Assembly: GCA_950295325.1 (NCBI GenBank)
Contig: OX485803.1
Location: 64,931,554 to 64,995,553 of the forward strand
Length of the DNA stretch: 64,000 bases
Reading direction: 5' to 3'
From: Polytrichum commune
Taxonomy: Eukaryota > Streptophyta > Polytrichopsida > Polytrichales > Polytrichaceae
A model generated the notes under the pieces. That model worked only from the letters and a program-made list of their open reading frames with translations. It was not told where the DNA came from and searched no databases. Positions 35,521-47,930 of the stretch are shown here, one piece after another. The position numbers and the translations under genes are program-made. Position 1 is the stretch's first letter. Each line of letters begins with the position of its first letter.

Positions 35521-38491
35521 GCCTTGTTTCATTTAAGGTTATTCATTTGGGGAGTCCCGTATATATGTAATTCTTTATATAGACATAACAATGGGAGAAA
35601 GGGATAGGATGATAGGACAAAGGTTAAAAGAATTGGGGTAGGCACTTAGTGGGTCAACACGCATTCCTTCAATAAGTATGACCATTGAAAGTAAGTTGAT
35701 ACGAGGCCCACTATGTATTAAAAGCATAAGAGAATCATATATATATGAGAATTAGCAACAGGGCACCTCAAACAAATTGATGATATGTTTGTATAAATGG
35801 AAAAAGTCTTGGAAATACAACCCCAATGAACTTGAAACTCACAAAATAATTAAAATAATGGAAATTGAAACCTATAAACCCTCTACATTTACCAAAAATA
35901 GCCAACAAACATCATGAAATGACCAAAATCTTTTAGATTAGATAAAAATGTTCATGGTGAACTTGATGGAATCACTTTGTGCCTATAAAGAAATCAATGT
36001 AGATCCATGTAGATTAGTTTGTGGATTGCATCAAAGGTTGAAGTAACTTTCATTCGAATTTATGATGTTTGATATGAGTTCTAGATGAATACATATTGAC
36101 TTATAATTCTTGCCAATTCGTACTTCGTATCCAGGGGTGACATGTTCATGTTTTCCACAAACCAAACTAGTTATATGACAATGTAATTAGATTTGCCTTG
36201 ACTTTGGACTCAAAGCCTTTATAACATAACGTGTTCTTTTCTTTTCTTTTTGGCACAATTCGAGGTATCAATTGCAAGAAGGAAACCAAGAACACCCATC
36301 AGCACAAAATCAAGAATTTTTGTCCATCCGGGGCCTAACCATCCACGTGACAACTAAAGTTGAACACCTTCACACTACGACCTTTGACCCCCAAGTTGTA
36401 TCAAAGTTGTTAAGGCAACGTCCAAATTTGTTTCAAATTCAAGAGGACATGTTGCCACTTGATCCTACCATGATTATAATATACACTATTGAAAATAACA
36501 TTCTAGTGCCTTGTTCATGCTTGGAGTTGGGTCTAAGGAAGGGTTTCTTGGATCCCAACTTCATTGAATTTTAGACCCAAAAGGTCAAGTTCCATTGGGA
36601 TGGGGGCAAGCATTTTTTTTTGCCTACAAATGCCCCCCCCCCCCACCCTCCCAACAAGGTCTTGGGTGTTTCCATGAGGGTGGGCATATATGCAATGGGC
36701 CCACCATCACTTTGTTTCACCTCTAACATATTCTCGAATTGAAACTCTTCATTTCATGGTAAACTGGTGGTGTGTTCATGTACCTACCTCACATTTTGGG
36801 ACCTTTGTATCCACGCCTGCATAACGGGGGCGGGGGGGGGGGGGGGGCAAGGAGGGAATTTAATCATTTTAACCTTAATGATTATGTGTTCACCCGCGAA
36901 GTATGGTTAACTCCATGGAACTTGAGCCCAAGTCATTAGGATGCATTTGCATTGAAAAGTAAGAACATGATGTTGGTGTCATCATGAATATATGGCACGA
37001 GTTTTCTCTTTTGGAGGAACAATTCTCGTTAATGTTTCACCCCATTCACCTTTTTGACAAAGTGTCATAGATGGGAAAAGTGGGGATTTGCCTATGAATC
37101 CCCTTAACATACACTACCTAGGTGAAGAAGTGGGACCAAGGTGACAACAAATTAATTGTTTATGTTTCTCAATGGAATTGCACCCTAACACGGCCCTACA
37201 CTTCAACCAATACTTTGTAACAATATATAAGCTTCATGTCCTCGCCCTCCTCAATCCTACACCTATGTGTGAGCAGTAGATGACCATGACTGTAATTAAA
37301 AATGAACACCATAAGACATATGCAATGGAGGGATTGGAGTATGTGCTCAATACTATGTGTGTGTGTGTGTGTGTTGATTCAATAGTGAAAATTAATTGTA
37401 GGTTATGAGTGTGGTTTGAAGAGAAATATGATCTTCACTTTGACCTCCTAAAACTTGACGATTCAACTCTACTTATGAAACTTGAAATGACATTCATCAA
37501 AATTTGCTAATTGGATGAGGCAAATTCCTAATCGATCCTATGGGCAACATTGCTCGTGGAGTTAGAAGTGCCAAAATAGGGATGCATCCCTTGGTGCCAG
37601 TTTACCCTCGCGACTAGTGAGTGACCACCAATTATTAAAATCTCTCATTGGTCAAGAAATGATTGGCTGTCTTGAATTACACTTGGTCACGTAAAATAGA
37701 AGTGACCCTAGGTGAGCATGCCAAAAAATGGATGAGAAATGGCATGGCATCACCTGTGTCCATTAATGAATAATGTTTGGTGGTCACGTGGATTTTTGCG
37801 GCAAGACACCCAAATGGGTTGTCTCAAAGGAAAATAAGGGTGACCATGTCAGTGAAACCCTATTCTTAGCATAGAATGGTTCAACAACATACATGGCAAA
37901 GTTTGGTTTAAATTTTCTTATCCTAAACATTTTCATCAAAACACCACATACTAGTCTTAGTGCACTTCACACTATGGCATGTGACCAAGGCTTTTAATTT
38001 GTGACGTGGACTTGTCATGATCATGGTCTTTGGACCACCGACCATGACCACAATGTTTTTGTCAAAGTTACTAAGTGTAAATCTAAACAGCCCATACATA
38101 ATACTACAGAGGGCTCTCTACTTCATCTTTATGTGTGCCAAGCTATGGTTTCATGTGGAATACAAACTTGGTCTTGACAAATGGGAGCATGACATGTGAC
38201 AAAACTAATTATGTTGGGGTCGGAATAGAGAGCCGTCTACGGACGTATGCGGTGAGTGCATGACCCATCATTGATTGTGTGGGCATAGAACGCGTGATGA
38301 GGTTGCTATAGGCCAATAAATGAAAAGCAATGGCTTTGACTCTCGGCCACATCATGGCTCCCTCTATCACTTATTAGACACATACATGTATCATAGATGA
38401 CTTGAACCATCAAACTGCAGCTTGTTTGAATTTGATCACCTCGAGTGGTGCTTACAAATAAAGAGAAGATGTATCAAAATCTATACAACTA
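35521..38491. other. no gene seen
   Basis: A 100-codon plus-strand frame at 36272-36574 matches no family known to me. C and G homopolymer runs lie at 36632-36641 and 36832-36847. Confidence 0.45.
37355..37374. repeat. (GT)n microsatellite
   Basis: About ten GT units. Confidence 0.9.
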
Positions 38492-38989
38492 GGGCCACTT
38501 CACACACGACACTGAGAGCCCGTGACCATTACACTTCAAGCACTCTCATTGGTGGGAAAGGCGGAGCCGGTCCAACTTCGCTTCACACTACTCTTGAGGG
38601 ACCAACGGAGTATGTGAATGCAAAATGGATGTAAAGTCTGCATGGATTCCTACATGGCATCAAATGGATCATGTTTCATGTTCACTTGGACTATTTTCAA
38701 AAACCACCTTTTGGAGGTAGCCTTAACACAAAACCAGGAGATCATGTCACTTTGAATGCTTGCAACCGAGGGTTTATTCTATTTTATCAAGTGTGAGGAC
38801 ATGCACGAATAGAAATCCATTGAAATAGCGTTTGGTTGAGGACCCGGTCACACATGATTTCACACTACACTTGAGGATCCGTGACTACACTACATGATTT
38901 TGGAGGTGTGTGGGACGGCCTTTGGACACTTTCTTTTGGGCTCTCACAATTTCATGGTCACGGTTCTTGGCTCATTTGTAAGGTGGCCC
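38492..38989. mobile_element. PIF/Harbinger MITE copy 2 (inverted)
   Basis: 498 bp, GGGCCACTTCACACACGA to AAGGTGGCCC, flanks CTA/TTA. The interior is the reverse complement of copies at 49.4, 52.8 and 57.7 kb, so this insertion lies in the opposite orientation. Confidence 0.9.
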
Positions 38990-39654
38990 TTAACCATGTA
39001 AACAAACCATTGAGATAAGTAGGTTGGGTGCGTGGGTCCCCGTCATACATCTTATCCAAATAGTAACTCAAAGTGGCTCTACATTGAGAAATGATGACAC
39101 TTTTGTACTTGAACCTTTAGCGATTTGCGGCTCGTTGGCTTGAAAAAAGGGCTACATGATGCTCATTATGCAAATTTAACCGATTGAATATCAATCAAAT
39201 TAGGATAATTGGGAGGAAAGCTCTTTCCTTTTCACAAGTGGAGTGAAGTAGTGTATTCTCTTGTGGGATATGGAATCTTGAGGTGAAGCCCTTATTTACT
39301 AGAGAGAGCATAAAAGATGATATTGTTTTTGCCTTCGTTCATACCGTAGGTTCATAGCTGGTTCGACACATGTTAGCCGAATAATTAATTAAAGTTCAAA
39401 AGATAGGTTCGGCACTAAAAAATAGTATATTCATATTTTTGGCAATTTTCTCTTTTAATTTTAAAAATTCAGCTTAAATTCATTTCCAATTTTCTATTTA
39501 AGCTTATATCTTGTACATCTCTCTTTCATTGAATGACAAGTAAGATGTGAGTGAAGAGTTGAGAATGCTCTGTGCTTTATGCAAGTAGAGTGGAGTTATG
39601 TTCAACAATGCATATGGGATATGTAAACTTTGAGGTGAAGCACCGACTTAGACT

Positions 39655-40020
39655 TCATTTTTATAACACGCATAACTTTTGTATAGAGTCTTCAAATGAC
39701 ATACAATTTGTTGGAGGTGAAAGATTACTTGATTTCTAAACTTTTCTTAGACCAACAAAATTCCAAAAAAGTTGATCTTCTATGCACAAATGAGCTCCGA
39801 AAAACTGTTATGAACGCATTTTAATTTTTTGATCTTTACACGGCTGCAATGTTTTGTCCATATCTTTTGCATAAAGACTTATTTTGACACAAAACTTGTT
39901 GGAGGTGGAAGAAGGATTGATTTCTCAACTTTTGTTAGTTGGACAAAATTCTATAAAACTTCATCTTCTATGCTCAATTGGACTCCAAAAATTTGTGTAC
40001 AACACATTTGAAAAGCCTCA
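39655..40020. repeat. diverged tandem duplication, about 185-bp unit
   Basis: Two adjacent units share ACTTTTGTATAGAGTC/ATCTTTTGCATAAAGAC, then TTGTTGGAGGTGAAAG/TTGTTGGAGGTGGAAG, TTGATTTCTAAACTTTT/TTGATTTCTCAACTTTT and the ATCTTCTATGC block, offset by about 185 bases. Short open frames here are by-products. Confidence 0.65.
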
Positions 40021-40859
40021 CCTAGAGTCTTGCTACTTCTTAACCCATATTCTTTGTGGACTAACTTAATGTAAGTAAGCTTGATTACAAAAGGAGCACC
40101 TTCTCTCTTTCAAAATTCACATATGCTTTCACTGTAAGTAAAACTCTAGTGAGAAGTAAAAATTTCTTACTTTTCGGCAATTTTGAAAAATAATAAATTT
40201 TATATTTGGCAAAAAATGCCAATAATATTTCAAAATTTTGGCATCTATTTTTAGAATTATTTTCTGTCGAACCTGCTATTAAACTACGGTATGTAATCCC
40301 GAAACATGCATCACAAGAAATAGAGGGATCCCAAAAAATACTACTTCTTTTTAGAGGTGAACACCTTGAACATGAGCGACAAACTGATCTTTACAATCAA
40401 CCTCTAGTAGGTTGCCATGTGGTCAACTATATATCATTTGGATACGCGCCCCCCCCCCCAAAAAAAATAAAAAGAATTGGGTGAACTATATTGTAGGGTG
40501 TCTCAAATCGAAATGTCATCAATGATACCAATCTTAACATTGTTTTGGCATCATGCAACTTAATGTCGTTGTTCACTCCAATACTAGTGAAGATGGTACT
40601 TCACACCTCGAGATTAATTATAGAGGGGTGCATTGTTTATTTTGCAAAATTGAGCTTTAAAAATATGTTGAAAACACATTTATGTGTTTGGACCTCCCAC
40701 ACTGCAAAATATTATTTCGGATCTTTTTTTTTTAAACTACAAACCATAGAATTATGTTATAGATGCAATTTATTACTTAAAAAATCTTCTTGTATTCAGA
40801 CAAATTCAAAATGAAGTTCACCTCCTGTGTGTGACCAAGCTTTGAGAAATTTCGAGGTC

Positions 40860-41090
40860 AACTTAGTCCAACCAAATTCCACCTGCTCTCCCATAGTATA
40901 AATATGGTATAGAATGGTAGTGGCCCAATTAATAACTTTGGTATACAAAGATTCCTTCGCCTTGACCTAATCATCAAATACCGATATTTGACTGGTATTA
41001 CAATTTTGATGCCCATGGGTGTGTCCAATTTTGATACTATTATGGATGTTGAGTAGCTATACCCATGCATTCAGTTATTAAGGTCCAACA
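40860..41090. repeat. dispersed repeat R2, copy 3 (inverted)
   Basis: The reverse complement reads GAATGCATGGGTATAG, ATAGTATCAAAATTGG, GGAATCTTTGTATACCAAAG, matching R2 copy 1. Confidence 0.55.
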
Positions 41091-41638
41091 TTGATTCACA
41101 CATATACAAAATAAATACTATATAGTTTTTAGACGCCGAGAATTTTATGGAATTAGAACTTAGCTTTTCTTCTATTGATAGATTTTCCATTTATTATTAT
41201 TATTATTAATGGTAAATTTTAAATGTATACATTTAATCGAATATTTATTGTCTGGATATACAAAAATAGATGTACGATCTAATGGAGCTGTTATGAAATA
41301 TTACTTATAGGTGTACTAAGTTCATCTATTTTAAAAATAAAATAAGAATCAGTTAAAAAAAATTGTGGGTTAATTGTTGAGGGTGAAATATTAAATATTA
41401 AATATTAAATGCTGTTTAGTAGTTTTTTATCCATCAAAGACTATAAGCGTATACAAATTGATTGGAAGCATTTATTCTGAAAAAGCCCTAAAATGAGAAA
41501 ATGATGACAGGTAGGTAACTGCCTGAATCCCAAGTTTACGTTGCCTAAAAGGTAACCTTATTGTGTTAACACTTGCATGTAAGTGCACTAAATATTGTAT
41601 TTAGTGTCACCCATTATAGTTGTCTTGCTCAATTCTAA

Positions 41639-42184
41639 GGGCCACTTCACACATGAGCCAGGAGCCGTGACCTTGTATTGGTGAGGACCCTTGACTCTCA
41701 ACCAAAGGCCGTACCATGGGTGTTGGGAAATCCATTGTCTATAGTCACGGGCCCTCAAGCATAGTGCGAAGTGAGAATGGACCATGTTGTGGGACCATTG
41801 CATACTTTGTTGGCAGGAAAACAAGGGAGGATTTGGTTTAATTTAATATATCTTAAATTCTATCAATTTGAGAGAATTACTTGGTGGTGTTTGTCTGTCT
41901 TGGAATCTATCATGAAATTTGTCATGTTGGAAAAAAACATTCAAAAAAGTCATGATCTCCCGAAAGAGGTGGGCATGACGAAAATTCCGGGAGACCATGA
42001 AACCTTATCCATAATCCATTGTGTAGGACTCCATGTAAACTTTTCATCCATGAAGTCTTCTTTGGACCTCTAGGCCTTCACCTTCGTGTGTGCAACGAAC
42101 TTGGACGGTCTCTGCCCTTTCGACCAATGAGAGCTCTTAGGTTGCAATGGTCACGGGCCTTCAGTCTTGTGTGTGAAGTGGCCC
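41639..42184. mobile_element. PIF/Harbinger MITE copy 3, intact TAA duplication
   Basis: 546 bp, ends GGGCCACTTCACACATGAG and CTTGTGTGTGAAGTGGCCC, with TAA at 41636-41638 and 42185-42187. GGGCC termini plus a 3-bp TWA target duplication are the standard signature of Tourist-type PIF/Harbinger MITEs. No transposase is encoded. Confidence 0.93.
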
Positions 42185-42404
42185 TAATTGTAAACAACCC
42201 ATGTAGTGTCACCAACACTAAAATGGAAACCTACTAATATTTCTCACCCCTTGTTCAAAAACTTGAGCTTTGTAGATTTACAATGTTGCAGTTATTGGCA
42301 CTCGCTAAGGGATTTTTCATCCAAATTCATAGTCAATATATTCATTACGGAAATAATATAGTTCTAAATATACCTAAAGTTGGATAAACACAGTAAGTTG
42401 AGAT

Positions 42405-42530
42405 GAGCATATTTGTGAACTTATTCATAAGAAGTGTCATTAGGGGAAAGAAAGAAAAAGTTACCACACGGACATAAAATGCCGTTTGACACTAAACAAA
42501 ATATTAAGTGTAGCATTAGACACGTACATG
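42405..42530. repeat. dispersed repeat R4, copy 2 (inverted)
   Basis: CTTATTCATAAGAAGTGTCA, GTTACCACACGGACATAAAA and TGACACTAAACAAAATATTA are the reverse complement of R4 copy 1. Confidence 0.55.
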
Positions 42531-42636
42531 AAGCTCAAAGTGAAATTTACCCGTAGCTTACTTATGGACATGTGTTGTGTCATCATGGATGAAGAAGAGT
42601 ATAAAGATGGTTTTTATGCATGTACTTATTCACTAA

Positions 42637-42775
42637 GAGCCCACCCAGTGCAAGGTAGGGAGTAAACCCCACCCTGCACGAGGAGGGTTCTTGAGCAGGG
42701 TCGGGCCAATGGGCTCAAATTTGCGTCGGATTACTCGACGTTGGTTATTTATTAATTTACTTATTTTCGCATGCA
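42637..42775 (+). mobile_element. SINE family B, 5'-truncated copy
   Basis: AAGAGCCCACCCAGTGCAAG, CCCCACCCTGCAC, TTCTTGAGCAGGGTCGGGCC and GACGTTGGTTATTTATT match the body and tail of the minus-strand SINE at 9.4 kb. The tRNA head is missing. Confidence 0.72.
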
Positions 42776-44473
42776 TGTAAAAATAAGCCTTCCCATGGCT
42801 TTGGTTCTCTAGTTTTAATGTCACGAGTAAAACCATGTGGATGAGCCTCATATTTTCCCCGGTGTTGTAGGTGTCTTGCTTTCGATGTCTTAACTTGCAC
42901 TAAATTTACATTACCTCTTGCCCAACTTTTAATCAATGTCATTTACCTCCATCAAGTAGTCTTATTTACACACTAGTATGAACATGGCTTAATATTAGTA
43001 CTCAACAATTGTGGGTTGTGGGAACGTAACCATGGGACGCTTGGAGCTCAACCTAAATATGAGTCTCCCAATGCAAAGTTTGTGCATCCCATGGTTATAT
43101 TCTCAAGGCCCACTGACTGAATGCAAATTACTTAGTAATGTTACGGATCCCTTAGTAAGTTCAACTTTAGTCACAAAGGAAGTTAACACTCGTTATTTTC
43201 ACTAGAATTACACCGTGTGTTGCATGTAGATTTTGAAGGATAATCAATGTTTTTGTTTCATGTGTGACCTTAAATTATTGAAGAGGTGTGATTTTGAGAT
43301 GCCATGATTGGATAGAAAAGTGCACCAAGTGTCACCAAAGAAGCCAATGATTTCTCACTTGGATTCAATTATGCATTTTACAATTTGCACTACTTTCAAG
43401 CGAGAAAAAAAAATGTTGCATACAAGTGTACCTCTTTCTCTCTCCCCATCTGCGGTATCTTGGGAGGCTTTGGGATGAAAATATTTGGATACACACACGA
43501 ACCATTGGAATTTTCATTCAAACCCCACATTCCACCCGATTTGCATCCAAAGACATGCCTCCCATGTGGTCGATATCATGGACTATGACGTTGCTTCACC
43601 TTCAAGGGGGTCTCATTGTTTTGGATTATCTCAAAACGGGTAACCCACAATTACAATTAACTCAAAGAAATATTGCCTCCTTTCAAAGATGAACACCATA
43701 TCCGCACTTAAAGGTAGACATGTGTTATTTGGATTTTTTTTTTCTGTCCACCTCCACTTCTCATAAGATACGAGCATTCAACTAGTGCGAGATGGTTAGC
43801 AAAGCCAAATCGTGGCCTTAGCCACTTTCTTCATAATTTTCATAGTACATATGAATATCTTATTCATTGTCATGGCAAGGATTCTCATACTCTTTAACCC
43901 CTAAGCACCGATGGGACCAATTTTGATTGCATCCGGTGCAAATCATGTTTTTAAAGCGTTTTTGTTGAATCGGTCGAGGGTTGGGGGTTGGGCCCACCTA
44001 CACCCACACTATTTATGGGGGTTGTTGATGTTCTTATGGGGTCCTTGCTTATGGTGAGGAGGCCTAGGGCATTTGTGCACACTAGGCCACCCCCCCCCCC
44101 TTTAGGCATATGGCCCAAAGACGGGTGCCCATACGTGGGAATGAATGACCTCGGGTACAATAACCCTCCCCATGAATAACATGGGCAATGGATAAAACAT
44201 TGGGCCCTACATATAAAAGGGAATGAATGTGCGTTGCCCGATTCATGGTCCGAGATGGCGGATCCGGATTGGGTAAAACATGTCTAGGCCAACTCACGGG
44301 AGACCAATGATTGTATTAGGTGAACATTGGAAGCTAGAATCGCTCATGGCTACAAAAAAATGCAAATTTGTGAGGGAAAAAAAATGGAATTCACACACCA
44401 ACATGTTGTGGTTTGACTAAGTGCATCCACTTACCGGGGGGAGAGGATGGATTTAAAAAACAACCCATAGTAG
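42776..44473. other. no gene seen apart from a fold-back relic
   Basis: Short overlapping frames on both strands. The only recognised item is the fold-back relic at 43000-43135. Confidence 0.45.
43000..43135. mobile_element. fold-back MITE, third copy (eroded)
   Basis: Contains AACCATGGGACGC in one arm and GCATCCCATGGTTATATTCT with GGCCCACTGACTGAATGCA in the other. These are recognisable arms of the 49.3/50.0-kb family with more mismatches. Confidence 0.6.
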
Positions 44474-44486
44474 CCCAAAGAACTCA

Positions 44487-44854
44487 GATATATAGAAACT
44501 CCGGTCCCTTTTTAGCAAGGGGCCGGCGTGAATAAAGTGTCCGTTCGTAATGCCAATGACCTGATGCCCACTGGACAAGGGGACATTGGGACAATACTAC
44601 TCTCCCCTTTCGAGGATGGACACTATAGTGACACACCATACTAGTTCCTAGCTAGCCACTAGTGCCTTGAAGATACCGGACATGGTATCCCCCCCAAAGG
44701 GCTTTGAGGTACCCATACAACAAGGTCCAAGGACCCCCCACCATAGTTGGGTGGACTAAGATGGTGAGCACCACGCCGGCATGGGGAATAGAACCCACAA
44801 CCTCCTCATTGGGGGCCATGAGCCCTAACCACCAAGCCAAGGCCCGTGGTGCCT
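44487..44854 (-). mobile_element. tRNA-derived SINE sharing its 3' end with the LINE
   Basis: A 368-bp insertion flanked by the 13-bp duplication CCCAAAGAACTCA at 44474-44486 and 44855-44867. On the minus strand it begins with a tRNA-like head: A box TGGCTTGGTGG (44829-44839, reverse) and B box GGTTCTATTCC (44785-44795, reverse), 33 bases apart. A unique body follows, then about 155 bases homologous to the 3' UTR of the LINE at 15.88 kb: the AGTAGTATT block, GAACGGACACT, and a CCGG hairpin. The tail is TA-rich rather than TTC. Such a layout is that of a SINE copied in trans by a partner LINE. Confidence 0.88.
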
Positions 44855-44867
44855 CCCAAAGAACTCA

Positions 44868-45984
44868 CCATACAACAAGTCACACAAAAACAAATCATAT
44901 CAATTTACGTATATTTCCATTTACGGATTGAGAGTAGGTCATCATGGATTATATGCTATATTATTAGAGAGGTATTGTTGAAGGTAGGCGTGTGTGTGTA
45001 TGTGTGGGAGGGGGGGGGGTGGGATAAAATTTGTGGGAAACTTACAAGATGGCAAATGTGGCTTCTTCCCACAAGTAGAGAGCAATGGAATTTTTAGCGA
45101 GGGCATGTGTGAAGAGGTTGACACTCCATTTGTTGGATGCACCGCGGCTAGAAGTTCGAGTGAAGCCCCCCCCCCCCCTTTCAATCGGGGTGTGGGTGTT
45201 GGCCCTTTTGACCTATTACCTTTGCAAATACTTTTGGCATTGAAATAGTCCATACTTGTTCGACTAGGGTCCGAGGGGAAAACATACCCTAAAGGTTGTT
45301 GACGATGAGCTCCGAATGTATTGGCCAAGTGGGAAGAAATGCTCGTCCTCCGTGGCCATGTGGAGGTTGTTGCTAACGGTGATGTTGGACACCATCGCCA
45401 AATCGGTCTTGTTGGGGATGTTGTCAACAACCTCCCTTGTAGCACTCTCACCATGCCCACAATTTGCACTCGCCATTCATCCCTTGTTGCCAAAGCTAAA
45501 ATCGCCAAACCAACTTACATTTGGATGTTGAATACAACATGAAGATGCACACAAAACACCTTCACTCATTTACAAGAAACACCATATGTATCATGTGGTT
45601 GGACTATGTTGAAAGGGCCGTGTTGGGTCATAGAATGCTAAAAAATCAAAAGTAATGAATTTTTTTATGAAAACGTTGGGATCCACCCCCTGGTGCTTAG
45701 AGGTTAAGTTTTCATATAGGTCACCTAGTCATTTTGACTTTTAAGCCTATAATGGTTGACTTATTCTCAACATGTAGTCCGACCTCTTTTGTGCACTTGT
45801 TGTTTTGGTATATAAAAGGACAAAACAACCTTCAGAAGACACCTCGACAATCAAACTCAATTCAGGGTGCAACAAGTTAAAACACCATGCCCTCATAACA
45901 CCCACACTTGAGATGCATAACATTGCTAGACCAAAACACATATTCCTACTTGGGCCTACAATGCCCCCCATCATTAGTTACTAA
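44868..45984. other. no gene seen; long but unconvincing minus frame
   Basis: A 188-codon minus-strand frame (44942-45508) crosses C-run and G-run homopolymers and is low-complexity. Competing frames on the plus strand are just as open. Possibly an unrecognised element relic. Confidence 0.35.
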
Positions 45985-46145
45985 AACGGATCCCATATAA
46001 TACAAGGCAATAGCACTGGTCCCATAGCCTTGCTTAATAAACCCACTCCGGATTCACATACGAGCTTGCGGTTATGATCAAGGTAAAACGTCCCTCATTC
46101 ATAGCAACACATGCGTCGTCTCTTTTCTTCTCCCTTTCCTCTAGG
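45985..46145 (+). mobile_element. SINE family C-like 3' part
   Basis: Contains TTCACATACGAGCTTGCGGT then TATGATCAAGG and a pyrimidine-rich end, matching the family C tail at 30.1 and 54.25 kb. No head is visible. Confidence 0.45.
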
Positions 46146-46734
46146 TGTGTTGTATTCACAACTTATAAACGTTTGTGTGTTATGCATGCAATGCCAAATG
46201 AATTCATTATGTTAAAACTACGTAACTAGTGATCCCCACAAGATTGAACATTAACAATTGGCATCCCAACATGGTTGGTTTCCCACGAGGGCCTTCTCAA
46301 GAATTCTTCTTCTTTTTATGAACAAATTTAGACTTTCAATGTGTCTTTGTGGGCCCCTTTATGGCCATCATAGAATCAAATATTTTCATTGTTGAGGATT
46401 GGCCACAACCCCAACCCTCCTCAACATATCATGTTAACCATTATAAGGTCCTATTGCTAGTTGGGGGGTGCATGCCATTAACCCAGTCAACCCCCTTGGT
46501 TGCCTCCCAAATACACCACCAAACCCAACAACAAGGGCAACAAACACCCCTTTAAAATTGTAAGGACAATCTCAAAAGAAGTGAGGTCCAAAGCCTTTGC
46601 AGTTGGGTTGATGGTTAGTTTCAAAAAAACCACATATTATGATTAAATGATTTCCAAAAAGGGGGCCACAAAGACGCACAAAACCAATTGTGGTGTGTCC
46701 AATATTTTGAAATCACCCTCTTATTAACAAAAGG

Positions 46735-47340
46735 GCATTTTTCAAGTTTTTGAGCATGCTTTAGAAGCTTTGAGAAATCCCTAAGAAACACTAGGACATT
46801 GTCTTTAAGGAATTTTTGAAGAAACTAATAAAGGTTGGAACCAAAAACAATGTCTCCTAAAAGTTGGAATACACATGAGAGAGTGTTTTAAATGTATTGG
46901 GCAATATTTAGAAGCCATGAGAAGGCCCTAGGAAACATTGGGGCATCATTTTTAATAGACTTTTGAAGAAATCAATAAAATTTGGAACCAACAACAATGT
47001 CTCCAGAATGTTGGAAGACACCCTCTCAGCACCAAGAAGGCGTTCTCAAGTTTTTGAGATTTTCTTAGAAGCCTTGAGAAGTGTTGGGGGCTCCAATCTT
47101 GGTTTAAATCGAGGAAAAAATAAAAATAAAAAACTGACAATAATGTTGTAAGACACCCTCTCAACACCGAGAGGGTGTCATCTTTCAAGTTTTGGGGGAT
47201 TTTTCAGAAAGCCTAAAAAGGCCCTCGGAAGTGTTGGGGGCACTTTTTTTATCTTAAGATATTCTTCAATTAATAAAACTTCAAACCAATAATAATATCT
47301 CCAAAATGTTGGAAAACACTCCATATAGTAAGTCGAGGCT
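46735..47340. repeat. degenerate tandem array, ~140-157-bp monomer, four units
   Basis: A block TCAAGTTTTTGAG...TTAGAAGC...GAGAAG...GTGTTGGGG recurs at 46761, 46908, 47065 and about 47204 (spacing 147, 157, 139). Each unit also contains an AATGTCTCC...TTGGAA(G/T)ACAC block. The last boundaries carry the hairpin ACACCCTCTCAACACCGAGAGGGTGT. Confidence 0.8.
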
Positions 47341-47639
47341 TTGAGGCTCTTGATGGCCTTTTGGGGCCATGCATAATGGAAATTTGCACTTCAGCAAGAC
47401 TTCAACTTGTGTTTTTTACAAATTTAATGTCTCGTTGCAATTTTTGTGCAAGTCTATGACTTGTAACTAATCTAGCCTCCCCATAAATGGAATGAAACCG
47501 TAATTACAATTATTGCCAAAGACCCCAATAAACCAAATTATAAGGTGATCAACACACAATAGGGCATATGATATTCCCCCAACCTCAAGTAATACCCCCT
47601 GGGAAAAGACCCTTTAGTCGAATGTGTAATGTCAAAAAT

Positions 47640-47930
47640 ACTGGAGGGTGAACCCCTCTGGCATCGCCTCCAAGGAGGGCACCTCCTACCGCGTCACAAT
47701 TGGTAACATCCCACATTGCACATGCCCGAGTTCACAAAAATATCCCCTCATGCTTTGGACAATGAGAGCAAATGGGTGTATGCCAAACATCTCTCTTATG
47801 TGTTTAGATTTTTGTGCATTTTTATGGAAGGCGGATTACAACAGTGACATGTTCATTCACATTCCAAAGTACACCTTCAACAAGGTCATGCAACTACTTG
47901 AACTTGCCGGTGTTGTAGAGTGTGAGTAAT
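47640..47930 (+). pseudogene. decayed SWIM zinc-finger segment
   Basis: Reads SYRVTIGNIPHCTCP in one frame, KWVYAKHLSYVFRFLC in a second, then DYNSDMFIHIPKYTF and NKVMQLLELAGVVECE back in the first. This is the C-x-C...C-K-H layout of a SWIM zinc finger, found in MULE-type transposases and in host SWIM proteins. The first Cys of the CKH half is replaced (AKH) and at least two frameshifts are needed. Nothing homologous was seen upstream. It may be a captured gene fragment or the end of a dead element. Confidence 0.68.

Noticed and set aside
36272-36574. 100-codon plus frame as a small gene
   Set aside because: No family resemblance, no splice or promoter context; left as unannotated sequence.
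44942-45508. 188-codon minus frame
   Set aside because: Crosses homopolymer tracts, low complexity, competing frames on the other strand are equally open.
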